Assembly: GCA_037074765.1 (NCBI GenBank)
Contig: JBAMDO010000256.1
Location: forward strand, 1-64,000
Length of the DNA stretch: 64,000 bases
Direction of reading: 5' to 3'
Source of the DNA: Mansonella perstans
Taxonomy: Eukaryota > Nematoda > Chromadorea > Rhabditida > Onchocercidae
The notes under the pieces are model-generated. The model made no database searches. It was not told the origin of the DNA and saw only the letters and a program-made list of their open reading frames with translations. Each line of letters begins with the position of its first letter. Positions within the stretch are counted from its first letter, which is position 1. Positions 1-12,044 of this stretch are shown here, one piece after another. Made by a program: the position numbers and the translations under genes.

Positions 1-330
1 AATAATGATAAATTATGAATGAGCTTTAAATGAAATGTAGAGGATTTTAAAATGAAATATAAATAAACGATCGCTAAATGATAAATGAATTCAATGATGT
101 TTAAATGATATATAAATGAATGATCTTTTAATGACATACAAATAAATGATCTTTAAATAATACAAAAATCAACGATCCTTAAATGATATTGAAATGAATG
201 ATTTTTAAATAATATATAAATCAACGATTTCAAATGATATTGAAAGGAATGGTTCTTTAAATGATATGCAAATGAATGATTATTTAATAATATATAAATG
301 AATTGAATGACCTTAAAATAAATTCATGAA
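1..330. repeat. Degenerate short-unit tandem repeat
   Basis: A block of loosely repeated units of roughly 28-30 bases, each built from an AAATGATAT-like half and an AAATGAATGATCTTT-like half, with many substitutions between copies. No open frame of note runs through it. It looks like an old, decayed satellite-type array that probably continues left of the window. Confidence 0.6.
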
Positions 331-1363
331 ACCGAAGTAACCTTTAAACATGTCATTTTTTATTTGAGTACTATTTTTTTTAAAAATTAGCTTCCACTAA
401 CATATAAAGATATTATTATTTTTTTCTTTTGTACACCTCTTTTTTAACTTATTACTCGACTATAATTTTTAAAAAATGACAATTGGAATATACTTTTTCT
501 TCAAATAATTTAAATAATTTGCATATTATTTACAGATGAAAAAAATATTCTTTTATTATTTTTGAAATATTTTTTATGAATAAAAAACCAAGTAATTTTG
601 TTAAATTTTAAAAGAGATAAATGATAAATTTTAATCAGATCCTCAAACACAGCGAGAGAGAGAGAGAGAGAAATATGATGAAACATATCATCAGAACTGT
701 TAGTAGTGATTAAGAAGTCACTCGCTAGCAAATTATTCAGTTTATTTTGCTATCAAATTTTATTTTTAAAATTTTCAAATAAATATTAAATTTTTTTTTT
801 AAAGTTTTTTTGTTTTGTTCAACTCATTTGTCATCATACTTTTTTTTCTTATTTTTTTAAACTGATTAGTATTTCTTGATTATCTCTGATTTATATGAAG
901 AAGAAACGCAATGAGCATAAGAACAAAAAAAAATCCATTTGGCGCCTTTCCGGCGCCTAAAAAAAGAAAGACCGATGCGTTTTGTCAAATTTTTTCCATT
1001 TTAATTTCAAATAACTAACAAAATATTTTTTTTCTTTGAAATCATGGAACAGATATTTTTTTAAATGAAAATTTAATTATGATTTACTGCAAATATATGA
1101 GCATGCATCAAACATCTCAATGTTTTTTATTTTTATTTCTTTTTAAGCATTTTTATGATTAGTAAAATGTAAAAGAAAAAAATCAGAAAATGATCGAAAT
1201 AAATTGATAAAATTCAATTTTTAATTATTTTAATTGGATGAAATAAAAGAGAAAAACGACTTTTAACAAAATGCAATGTTTTTATCTTTTTACTGGAAAA
1301 AATTTTTGTTTGTTGCATTCATTCATGAAGTCCTTTCTTTTTTCTTTAATTTTAATTTTACAG
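331..1363. other. AT-rich intergenic DNA
   Basis: No gene seen on either strand. It holds poly-T and poly-A runs, a short (AG)n run near 652-672, and a small GC-rich palindrome near 940-958 (GGCGCC, four bases, then GGCGCC). The palindrome stands out in this AT-rich setting but has no recognised role. Confidence 0.5.
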
Positions 1364-1492
1364 CAAAATTCTGAGCGTTTGCAATAAATAGCAAAGATAA
1401 AGGATAAGAGTGGAAGATATGAGATTAGCAACACTTTCAGTGCAAGCTAGAAGAAAGAGCCAATTAGGAAGTAATGGAAGTACGCAGTTAAT
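1364..1492 (+). CDS. Orphan first coding exon, gene unknown
   Basis: A TTTTACAG acceptor (ends 1363) is followed by a short leader, an ATG at 1419, and a 24-codon frame that begins MRLATLSVQARRKSQ and runs to a clean GTAAGT donor at 1493. Acceptor, ATG and strong donor in this order are what a trans-spliced first exon looks like in nematodes. The peptide is basic and serine-rich and has more balanced codon use than the flanks. I could not find the following exons before the oppositely oriented SDHB gene, so the rest may lie in a very long intron or the exon may be relict. I do not recognise the peptide. Confidence 0.35.
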
Positions 1493-3289
1493 GTAAGTAA
1501 TATTTGTTTGAAATTATTAAAGTAAGTCATTGTTCGATCATAAAATAAAGCTTTTTAAATATTTTGAACAACAATAGCGATATTGTTGTTGTTGTTTAAT
1601 AGCGATATAGCAAAAAGTTAAATGATATGTAATTTAGTCTTTTTATCACATTTGATTAAACATAAGCCTCTGTTGCATCTCAAGCAGTGATGAGAATAAA
1701 TTACAATTATCTTGTTACTACTGTATTTTGCAATTGCATTTGCAAAAATTAATTTTAATCACGACCTTCTTAATTTTCTTGCAATCGGTTAAAGACAACA
1801 TTTGTTTATTTTCAGCACCATTTATCACCTTCTTAAAAGATCTTGCTTGCTGACCTTGTTTGACATTGCAAAATAAAAAAAAAGAAAAAAAAAACTTTCT
1901 ATGGAGAAGCGATTTTTGATTTCTGCTTAAAATAAAACGCAAACGAAAAGAAATTTGTTTTCCTCCTTGACATTTATAGAAATTTAAAGTTTGATGCAAA
2001 TGCAGATGCAAAAAAAATAGTTTGAAATCATTTTTTTGATTATACATCAGTTTTTGTTGTATCTCAAACATTGGTAAGATTGAATACATTACAATTATCC
2101 GTAATTATCTTATCACTACTGCATACCGCATATGATTATCTGGTAATTATCTGTATATTGCAATTGTTTTTGTGACTGATAAGCAATTATATAAATTAGA
2201 CAATTATAACATCGAATGGAAGCAAACATTATTGATTATCCATAATTATCATTATTGTATTTTGCATATATCCAGTGATAAAGAATTGCATTTATAGGTA
2301 TTCATGATAGGGAACTGCATTTATGGATATATTAATGAAATTGTATAAATTGAATGATAACGAATTACACATGTATAAATGATGAATATAATGAATGATA
2401 CGGCACTGTATATATTGTGTGATGAAAAATTGCACATATTTGATAATATTGAATTAAAATGATGTTCAATAAGAATGATGTTATCTTGACAGTTTATTTG
2501 TTTCAGAAACTTATCAAGGAGTTATAGCAGTATTTTGGGATAACTTAAAATTTTGGGTCATTTTAAAAATAGCCCAATATTTTGCAATAATTTAAAATTT
2601 TGGAACATTTTAAAAATATTCCGGTATTTTAGTATAACTTAGCTGATTATACAAACAAAAACAAAACATTTGATAATTTTAAAAAAAAAAATGCTAAGTT
2701 ATGAAATTTGAAAAAAAAATCTTTGTCTTTTGAGAAAAAATACTCCAGTTCCAATCAAAAATAATTTATTTGTATTTTATAAAAGCACTTCACTAAATGA
2801 TGATTTACCCAAGTGTCCAAATAAAGTGATTATATATCATCTTATACGTATGATATCTGCTTTGATATTGATTATAAGATTTTAGACATGATATCCAAAT
2901 TTTCTTTGAGTTTCTCGAACCACTGTAATTAGTAGGAATATCCAAACAGGACAGCTGATCATTTCTCACAATTGGATCCTCACTTCATCTAAGTGAAACG
3001 AATCTCCTCCGTAATACATTAGTGAAGAATAAATATTCCTGAATTAAAAAGTTTTCGCTGTCAACTGACCGACACAACGAAGATTTCTTCGATTAAAATC
3101 AAAGTTCATAACAGCATAAGCTAATAGTTAAAACAAACAGAAACGAAATCAGATAAATTTATTATGTCTAAACATACATAAAAATCACCGATATAGTAGT
3201 GATATCAAATTTTTTGGACCAAGAAAATGAAAAGATTTAGGCACTACTCATTTGATCTGCCACGCAATAATTATGATAATGATAAAAGA
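1493..3289. other. AT-rich DNA without a recognisable gene
   Basis: No coding exons could be supported. The stretches around 1670-1745 and 2055-2165 share a similar string (GTTG-ATCTCAA, then TTACAATTATC and ACTACTG), so they look like two diverged copies of one sequence, with further weaker copies up to about 2460. The longest minus-strand frame here (1718-2089) is low-complexity lysine/phenylalanine translation and does not look like a gene. Confidence 0.45.
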
Positions 3290-3725
3290 TTAATTACAGG
3301 GATTCTGAAAAACTACTATGGGTGATTTTAAAAAAAAAAAAAACTGATTAGAATATTGATAATCGAGCATATCATCAATTATTTGGAATGTCATGCCAAA
3401 ATTAAAACCAAAATTCTTTAGCTTTTCTGTTTCATCACTTTTAGCACCAGACTTACAGATGCAGCAAACAGACAATGTTTTTTTCTTCAATGATATCGAA
3501 ATAATTTTTCCGAGTAGTGTGAACGTTTCATTTGTTTTATTTCGCATTTTACAAACAAATGTGACGCTCTAGATAAAATAGAGAGAAAATTCAACTTTTT
3601 ACATCCAATAAGCCATCTAATTGGTAGAATCAATAAAAGGCCACCAATTAAAACGCTGGGTTTATTTTCCCAAATTTTATTTGCTGTTTTAACTCCATTG
3701 CGTGCTTCACTTTCATCAGGTCAAA
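3290..3725 (-). pseudogene. Wolbachia-like octaprenyl synthase (ispB) fragment
   Basis: Reading the minus strand gives broken pieces of a bacterial-type trans-polyprenyl diphosphate synthase in the right order but in more than one frame. First comes DESEARNGVKTANKIWENK (about 3720-3660, the segment after the first Asp-rich motif), then a degraded LSILSRAS (near 3580-3550), then KNFGFNFGMTFQIIDDMLDY with the second DDxxD motif (about 3420-3355), then KIT/PIVVFQN (near 3325-3290). The KTAN and FQIIDD wording resembles alphaproteobacterial/rickettsial IspB more than the eukaryotic COQ1 enzyme. Frameshifts, a poly-A insertion after the DDxxD motif and missing ends mean it cannot encode an enzyme. 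It lies about 120 bases past the stop codon of SDHB. I infer a nuclear Wolbachia transfer; a decayed eukaryotic copy is the alternative. Confidence 0.75.
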
Positions 3726-3844
3726 ATTAGAATATACATGTTACTTCTGATCACTTCGTAAATCGAATCAATTTTACTTCAATAAATTAAAACGAAGAAT
3801 TCACTGTACCGGTTTATGTGCATTTGTATAAAATCGAAATTTAT

Positions 3845-6800
3845 TTAGAAATTAGCTGGTGCAGCTATGGCGGACGGTTTTTTACCGAAACCAGTGAGAA
3901 GTTTTTTAATTTCGCCAATTGCTTTCGCTGGATTCAAGTGCTGAAATTAAACAAATTTGTAAAATTATGATCTTACAGAAATAAAATTTGTTTGAACCAA
4001 TGAATTATTTTATTTATATATAATACATTTTTGCATCGTATCTATTCGGTGCATTCCACTGTGTAGCTTATTTAAAAGCGTAATTTTTCAGTCGCATAGA
4101 AGAAAAATAAGAATTGGAGATTGAAAAATCTCTAATTAACCATCACCGAATTGATGGACGCTCGAAGGTAAATAGACGGTGAAGGTGAGTGAAAAATGGA
4201 CGGTCGAAGGTGAATGGACGGTGAAGGTGAATGAAGAATGGACGGTCGAAGTACTTGCATCATTAAAATAAGAAAAAAAAATAGAAACGAAAATTTACTG
4301 AATTTCAACAACGAGCTATGTATACCTTTGGACAAGTATTTGTGCAGTTCAGAATAGTATGACATTTGAAAACACTAAACTGATCGTGTATTTTCGACAA
4401 TCGCTCTTCAGCAAAATCGTCTCGTGAATCAATTATCCACCTGGAAAATTGCTAAGCATTGTAGAAAAGAACTTCTCACCAACTAATCCTCCCCTCCCAA
4501 AAAACCAACTTTTAATTTCGTAAACAAGTTATATTCAGCTATAGATTTTTTATAGACAAATTACAGTATTTCATTTGTTACTTAATCTTCAAACATATAT
4601 TTGAAGAATGAACGAGCAATTATTTTGAGTAAAAGCAAAATAGCATAGATATGTTATGCGGTGCTTCCCCATATACTTATTTCTGATTTAATTATTTCTC
4701 AATTAATAATGGTTAGTCCATATATAAGAGAGGATAGTCAAAGATGCGAAAATGAATTAAACATAAATCCGCACCAATTAATTACCAAAATAGCATTGAT
4801 TTTTTAAATATTAATAAAGTTTTTAGTTTACATTCAAATTTACCACTTCCAAAATTTAACAGGAATGTCGATTTTGCAAGGCACTAAAGTCCAGAACAGC
4901 TGTACTAATCTAAACTAATTTTAAAATTTTCTCTAAAAAACAATTGAAAGTGTTCTTATATCACTTTCAATTGTTAAACTGTCAGCTAAGCTTTTATAGT
5001 TTTTCGATTCCAAGCTAACATATGCTCATTTGCAAATGTTGAATTATTGGTACAACCAAAAAGAACGAAGTGACAAAGACTGAGTCTTTTAAGAACCATA
5101 AGGAAATCACTCAAAATTTTTGCAAGTAAATCATGTAGAAAAAAGCAGACCTATAAGACTGCAGAAGAATGGCTGGTCCCAGATACTTGTCTGCATTCCA
5201 CCAATATGACGGACAACTCGCGCTGCAGCAAGCACAAAGAATGCATTCATACAATCCATTCTAAACACATTGGTTGATATCAAAAATTTAATAACATCAA
5301 TATTTCCACTTGATGCAAATAACTAAAATTTTAAATTTCCAACTAAATTTTAACATACTGACCAGTCTATTACGCTCTTGTTGTGTTTGGTGCATTTGCT
5401 TCTCACCAAGTGCCAATTTGTTTTTTTTCTTTAGCCACGGTTCAATAGATGCATACTGAGCGTAGAATAAGTTCATATCTGGTACTAAATCCTGCAAACT
5501 GACAAACAGCAATCACTGATTATTCAGACATAGCCATAGATAATAACCTGAAGTTGAGCTCCACTTGGAACTGCTAACAGTTCACGCAAAAAAACCTGCA
5601 ATTTCTAACCAAAGAGATAGAAAATTCTCTCAGCTTATTGTCTATCAATTGATCAATACAAAATCTCTATAGAATGCATGTACAGAAACAGCTCGACTAC
5701 AATACTTTGCAAAAATAGTAATAAAAAACAAGGCAAAACATATAGAATCGAGGTTTGAAGATAAAAAAGCATAATGTTAACTTGTGTTTTAGTAAGTAAG
5801 CAAACAGCAAAGCAGCTATATCAGTTATATCGATATATTACATCACAAAATCCTACAAATATTTCTCACCCGATTAAAGAGATACGACTCGACCATTATG
5901 GTTATGATTAAGCCCTCAAAAAATGGTTTCAAACTCTGCTCAAAAACTTACCTTGATTACAAACATATGTGGTAGTGGATAGATTTTAGTGCTTTTGCTC
6001 GTATTATTATCAATTTTACAAATGCATGCTAAAGTGTTTACACCGCCGATATTCATAGCACAAGAGCCACAAATGCCTAAAAATATTTATAGCTTCATAT
6101 AAACTCCATTTTAACTTAAAATAGTTCTATTTATATGAGCGTCTATTCATCATTCAGGTCAAGAAATAAAATTTTGAATTGACTGACGAAATATTAAATC
6201 GAACATGGCATTAAAATACATATTATTCCTCACAAAGACCGTAATTGATATTGCAACGGTATAAAAATTTATGACTTATTCAACTGTTCCAAAATGCTCT
6301 CAGTTTCATTGTTTCATTGTTCCTTTTCATCCTGAGAAATTTTATTACAGCTAGCTTTATTCTTCAAAGAAGCATATGCAAAATACCTTCACGACATGAA
6401 CGGCGAAAAGTAAGAGTTGGATCGATTTCGTTTTTTATTTTGATCAACGCATCTAAAACCATCGCACCACAATCATCCAAATCGATCTCGTATTTCTGAA
6501 ATAAAATTCGCCAAAATATAAGCGAAACATACAACGTACGGCATATGTGCATGAAGTTCATTTATAAGTTCTTGCGCAAATAAAAAACACAGCATCAAAT
6601 AGTGGATCCAGTAAAATTTCGATTTAAGTTTAAGAATCTCATTAATACAACACTGTCTTCTTAAATTTCCTATGTAATTATGTACAATCCATCATTCGTT
6701 ATTTATAACGCTATTAATTTTTTAAATCGTTCAGTAACATCTCAAAGTTTTTATCTGCTTTTCTTTTATGATAAGCTGGACTTGAATTTAGCTACAAAAA

Positions 6801-7089
6801 ATACGGCATCTAACTAAAGAAGTACGGTATCAAATCTAATCATTTTAATCACTCTGTAAGATGCTATTGTCACTTGATGAACAGTTCAATGCTCGTGAAT
6901 TTTAAAAGTAGAAAAGAAGAAAGATCTTACTTGCAACTGTGGTTGTGATCCCAGTTCTTCCGGATTATAACGATATATTTCGAATGTTTTAACACGTTTC
7001 CCTTTTGGTAATTTCGACGATACGCAATATCGTACCATCTGATGCAAAAGATTTCCCGTACGACAGAAATTAGACGCACAGTGAATCAT
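3845..7089 (-). CDS. sdhb-1: Succinate dehydrogenase iron-sulfur subunit (SDHB)
   Basis: Mitochondrial complex II subunit that passes electrons from the flavin subunit to ubiquinone through three iron-sulfur clusters. Exons on the minus strand: 7089-6931, 6495-6387, 6076-5952, 5491-5363, 5260-5151, 4440-4326 and 3940-3845, giving about 280 residues, the usual length. The [2Fe-2S] cysteines are visible in [13 protein letters not shown] and LACICK. The [4Fe-4S]/[3Fe-4S] ligands are in [12 protein letters not shown] and [14 protein letters not shown]. The N-terminus is short and basic, as a mitochondrial presequence would be. The ATG at 7089 is the only one in frame near the start. Introns are GT-AG, and intron 6 carries a 42-bp repeat. 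An additional 48-bp exon-like segment sits in intron 3. Recognition is certain at family level. Confidence 0.97.
4155..4252. repeat. 42-bp tandem repeat in SDHB intron 6
   Basis: About 2.3 copies of a 42-base unit, each starting TGGACGGTCGAAGGT, with few mismatches. It is richer in G than its surroundings, and its open antisense translation ([15 protein letters not shown]) is a by-product of the repeat. Confidence 0.85.
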
Positions 7090-7689
7090 CACTTTTTAAT
7101 AACTTAAAATGAAGTCATTACGTCATATATACAACTGGTTACAGCGTAAGAGAACGAACGTAAACATTAGCTTTATATTCAGCATTAGCTGCAAAAAAAT
7201 AGATCATAATTAACGACTTCCCTACATCATACACAAATTAGCATGTAATGTATTTATGTGGTATAAACCAAGAAATGTCATTTAATAATAAGTGCACCGT
7301 TCTGAGGCGATTTTTTTCCAACAAAAGTAGAACTACCATGTTTTGAACCATTTAGACATACCATTTAGGCATTTGTTGTTGTCGCTGCATCAGCTTCGCC
7401 AACAAAGATTTACAGGATTTCATTCACGTTTGACACTGACTGAGAAAGCCAATACGAAATAAGCAAGTATGATTGCATATGACGCAACGGAAAGTTGTTA
7501 AGTGATGTAGGTATTGTACAGGTTTTTCTGTGATATCTTCTCTTCTTGGCACTGATTTAATGGGTAATTTTAAAGGAAACAACAATCTTATGAATTCTGT
7601 GTCACCATAACATTTGTTTGAATGGTAGAGTAGATTATTTAAGATAGTTAATTTGACTGAGGTTAAGGTACTTTTTTAGGAGTTTTTAT

Positions 7690-8380
7690 TTCGCTTTTCA
7701 GGGGCACTTCTCATGCGGAAGCCGATGACAAGTTCGCCGATACAGGACAATCTTGTGGATCCGATGATCCTCTATTCTGGACATGTGCTCTGTTCAGCGT
7801 AACTATATTCTCAGCAATACAGCTTCAATACTGGTGATGCCTGTTGAAGGACTACTATATCATTTATCAATGCGGTGAATGATGAGGATTGAGCGGAGAT
7901 AACACTGATGGAAACATTCGAGGAAATACAGACGATAGTAGTAGATGATTGAAGATTCAGATTCATACAAAAGAACAGGCAAATACTATGGCAGCAATTT
8001 TGATGTTGTTCTTCATATTTGTTGTACCAAATCCTTTTATGGAATTTTCCGAAGCACCTGAATCCTTTATTTAGTTACGCTTCCAAAGATCCTGAATGCT
8101 TACCCTGTTCTATTGTTTATCTCTTTGTCGATCGTGGCATCAGAAGAAATGATACTGCCAAGGTTACTGTGGATAGCTTTAAACTCTGAATCTCTATAGT
8201 AATGTGTGAAGGATGGTATTTAGTTTGTGGTGCTGTTTTGTGGAGAACTTTTGTCTTCTTCTTTATGCTAACTTCCAGTCCAAAGAAGCTCAACGACTTC
8301 CGTAAAGCAAGATAAAAAATTTTCGGCAATAGCAAAGATCAAATCCATCTAGGAGTATTCTTGTGAGGATTTTTCGACGA
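7690..8380 (-). mobile_element. Decayed RTE-type retrotransposon, reverse transcriptase end
   Basis: Minus-strand translation in shifting frames gives the C-terminal part of a non-LTR (RTE-like) reverse transcriptase in the correct order: FFGLEVSIKK-TKVLHKTAPQ (about 8290-8215), GSIISSDATIDKEINNR (about 8165-8110), FGKFHKRIWYNK (about 8050-8015), then ITSIEAVLLR and SRIEDHRI/HKIVLY pieces (about 7840-7740). Several frameshifts and stops separate the pieces, so it is dead. The catalytic YADD core would lie upstream (right) and is not visible; a short (GA)n run follows at about 8382-8402. It sits between the 5' ends of SDHB and the next gene. Family-level recognition rests on the conserved wording of this segment in many animal RTE elements. 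Confidence 0.8.
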
Positions 8381-8402
8381 TAGAGAGAGAGAGAGAGAGA
8401 GA

Positions 8403-9391
8403 TCAAAGAATGAAAGAATTAAAAAAAAAACACACGTAATTCGTAAGCATCGATATTTCCTAGCATTTCAAATATGCTGGAGAAATTATAATACTAAGGA
8501 AATCTCTAAAGATAAATATCGAAAATTTTAATAGCAATAAGTTTATGTATAAACTAAAAGAGTCGATAAAGGGCAAAATTAGGCACATAAACACCTGATA
8601 AAGCTATACGTTGACGTACGTAGCGTATAAACGTCTGCACAAATGAAAAGAGCAAAATTAAATGAAACACACACATATCACATATCTATTGCCGAAAATA
8701 TTTCTGAATAAACATTTGTGCGATAACTGGAGAGGAAGTGATGTATAAACAAATCAGTTACTGCAACGTGATTGCACACGAACGTATGGAGTAGAGTAAG
8801 TGCACTAAACATATGCACAACGTATCAGTGGAGCAAGTGCTTCACGTAAGCGAGCCATATCCCGGGATTCTCCAAAAACTCACCCTATTCCGCGAAGCTA
8901 ACTACTTCCTCATGTTCACGTAAACGAGCTATATCCCAGAATCCTCCAAAAATCCACTCTAGTCCACGAAGCTAACTATTCCCGCATGTTCACATAAGTC
9001 ACCTGAAAGCTGCTCAATAAATTGAACAGAAGTTTAACGGTTGGCGCTCTTTTGTTACTCGATGTACGATTATCTATTAAATTTGATAATTTTTGAAACC
9101 TTTGTTAGTGAAGAACAGTCTTATTGTATCCGTATGATGATCTGTCATCCTGATTGCTTCTCGTTACGTGATTTTTCAGAAGAAACGTGACATTCACTTT
9201 AACAAAAACGGTTCGTAGTTCCATCATTTTATCATTTTTTACGATTGAGCATAGTTATGAGATTGTTTTAGCATTTAATTCTATTATTACTAAGATTCTG
9301 TCAATAAACTTTTACGATTCCTTGATTGATCGCCAGACTCTCGTTATTCTCGATTTTAGCTCAATATTATTGTCATATTAAAGTGTCATTT
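8403..9391. other. Intergenic DNA with a 74-bp tandem duplication
   Basis: No gene seen. A 74-base unit is present twice head to tail (8843-8916 and 8917-8990), each starting CACGTAA-CGAGC and containing TATCCC and GCGAAGCTAACTA-like strings; the copies have diverged by point changes. The downstream part is probably promoter and leader DNA of the plus-strand gene at 9421. A TTTCAG acceptor just before 9395 could be its trans-splice site. Confidence 0.6.
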
Positions 9392-9420
9392 CAGATAAAA
9401 TCATCTACAATTATTGACCA

Positions 9421-12044
9421 ATGACATCCAACGATAATTCGGTAATTATTCCGGAAACTGATAATTTAGAGAGTAATTCAGTAGAACTTGTCTCAGCTGA
9501 TGGAATCGCACAACATGAACTGGTACAGCGGCATCAAGAAACGGATAGTACGGGAGTGAGCTATACTACAGTATGTTTTATCAGTTTCTAAGCAAATTTG
9601 TACTACAAAATAATCTAAGATGTACGATATTTTCGTGTTAAATGTATCAGTGATAGTTAATGTACATTTATTGATTAAAAGTTAGAGGATTCACATTATA
9701 TATCATAGCTAACATTTGGTATGGAAATATATACTGGAATCATTATATATTAATGATTTCTTTATATAGTACATGTCTTAATTATCAATAGACGTAAAAT
9801 TCAAAGCTTATTGGATCAAAATTCTGAAATTCTCATATGTAAGAAATTATGTATTTCAGGTTCCATTGGAAGTACTGGAGGTAGCCGGTATCGATATTGA
9901 GAATTCAGGTGAATTAACTGAAGAGCAAATAAATACAATCATGTCCTTAATTGAACCAACCAGTACAACTCACCAGAACCAGCATGATTTGAAGCGAGAA
10001 CAAACTGATGTACAACAATTACCTTATGATAATAGTATGCCCAGCTCTTCATCTGAAACAGGTGATCGTTTAACACTGTATATTCTCGATGATGGTTCAC
10101 TGAAGCTTACAGATGCCGCACTTCAGAAGGAATTTTTCGTGAGTTCTTCTATTTCATTAATTAAAAAAATAATTGATATTAACTAATGTCTTAATTGGTC
10201 TTGTTTAGTGGTTCATCAATTGGAAATGTGATGGATATCGCGAAATCGTGATGCACTAAATGAACAATATGATTTTAATAATTGAGAAATCAACATGATA
10301 TAACATTCCAAGATTACTTTGTTATAATTTTGTCATTATTATCACTAACATCTTGTGGAATAGTCGCAATTTCAGTTCACACGTGGAGAATTAGCGTTAC
10401 ATAATATTGATGTTGACAATTTAACTGATGAAAGTTTACAAAGGATCATTCAGATGGCAATGGAATCGTAAGCTTTTATATTTGTTTGTTGCGAATAGAC
10501 TTATGTGAATAAATTGTATTGTCTAGAAAATAATTAAGGCGCATAATTCAAAAAAATAATAGACGAAAAATGATTTCTGCATATTGTAAAGAAAAGGTTA
10601 CTTTTTTCAAGAATTTAGACGTGAGATTGAATTGAATGTGTCATATTTTTTTAGAAATGAGATAGTAACAATGAAAAGGAGAAGAATGAACGATGTTAAC
10701 TATGCAGAATTCGCAGGATCAAGTTTTTTACCTGTATGTTCTCCATTCACAAAAGAAATTATTTTTATCGGCTTATGTTGGCCTTAAAATAAGGAATTGT
10801 GATGATCAGTCATTTCAGAGTACTTCGATGGAATCATCACCTCCTGCTGTTTCAAAAAAAGCGCTTGTCATTGGTAAAATTCTAGTGTTTTTATTTGTTG
10901 GAAAAATATATGAATTATGTTGACAGAATTGATTTCATCAATTTTATGTTTTCACTTTTAAAGTTTGTTTCTTTTGTGCTTTAGTTTGGAATGTTTCAGA
11001 TTTTATTTTATTCGAAAAGTAAAGACGTTGATGATAGTTGTTTTAGAAGAGCACAATGTCGATTCACAGCTATCGTTAATAGGCAGTGAAGTTGAAATTA
11101 AACGAGATGGTAAAATATATTCTGCCACAATTAAGTACTGCAGGCAGAGTGGTGGATATAAAGTGCAGTTCAGTGATGGTCATTTCGAATGGGTTACTGA
11201 GGATGAGATACGATTACTTCATGGTATATTTTCATAATTTTAAATCAGTTTGTCTTCAATATTTTCTGTTTTCTTATCACAGCTTGTTAAAGCTGGAGTT
11301 TATCTAATAATAGTTTGTTGTTTCTTCAGACGAAAATTCTGGAAAACGTAGTGATCATGAATCATATAGTGAAAGGACAGAAACTGCATCTTCTGGAGCT
11401 ATTAGTGGAAGTACAATATCAAAAAATATTAACCACCGAAGGTGCATTTCCCAGATTCCAGGTGCGTCTCGTACTGGATGACTTATTTAATGTATATTTT
11501 TATTTTGTATTTTAAAACTAGAATCAACGATTAGTTGACAACGCAGTTTTCTAGGTATCAAAGTTACAGCCACCAATGGTTGCCAAAAACGGGAGGAGCC
11601 AAATTTCTGTTGTGTTGTATGCGATCAAAAAGTTTATCAAAAGGTTTATATTTTCTTGATATTATTATTATACTTTTGAAAAACTTAGTGTTATGCGAAA
11701 GAACTACTCATTTTGACTCCAGATAAATGGTAGTTTTTTACTTGACGACGAATTTTATAAGGGTTGTAATCACATCTCAGAATCCAGAAAATTACACAGA
11801 ATCTGACTTCTTTGTTTGGTTTCTTACACTATTTGAAAGCTAAAAATTCTAAGGATCTATCATGTTTCAGGAACCACAGTACATTGTTATACGGATTCCT
11901 GCTTGTGATAGATGTGCTCAGCAAAAAATGATTTTGCTAGATGGTACCACTAAAGATTGCGAAGCGCAAACGTGTCCCGGTGTTCTGCTAAAAGATGATC
12001 TTCGTATTGTTCGTGCTCCAAATGACGAGCAAAAAGGAAGCTAG
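9421..12044 (+). CDS. Unrecognised nuclear-type protein, Tudor-like segment and Cys-rich end
   Basis: About 408 residues from exons 9421-9570, 9860-10138, 10376-10467, 10655-10733, 10819-10873, 11047-11223, 11330-11461, 11555-11643 and 11871-12044. The N-terminus is acidic and serine-rich. A motif occurs twice: VAGIDIENSGELTEEQINTI (exon 2) and LHNIDVDNLTDESLQRII (exon 3). A basic KRRRM patch follows. Exon 6 encodes SLIGSEVEIKRDGK-IYSATI and YKVQFSDGHFEWVTEDEI, which read like a small Tudor/chromo-type barrel. Exons 8-9 hold CCVVC, CDRC and a late C-x4-C pair, suggesting a C-terminal zinc-binding fold. Together these suggest a chromatin or RNA-bound role, but that is inference; I do not recognise the family. 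It converges with the ECI2-type gene downstream. Confidence 0.85.

Noticed and set aside
3290..3725. Reading the polyprenyl synthase fragment as the nematode's own COQ1 gene
   Set aside because: It is frameshifted, lacks the first Asp-rich motif and both ends, has no exon boundaries, and its wording is bacterial-like.
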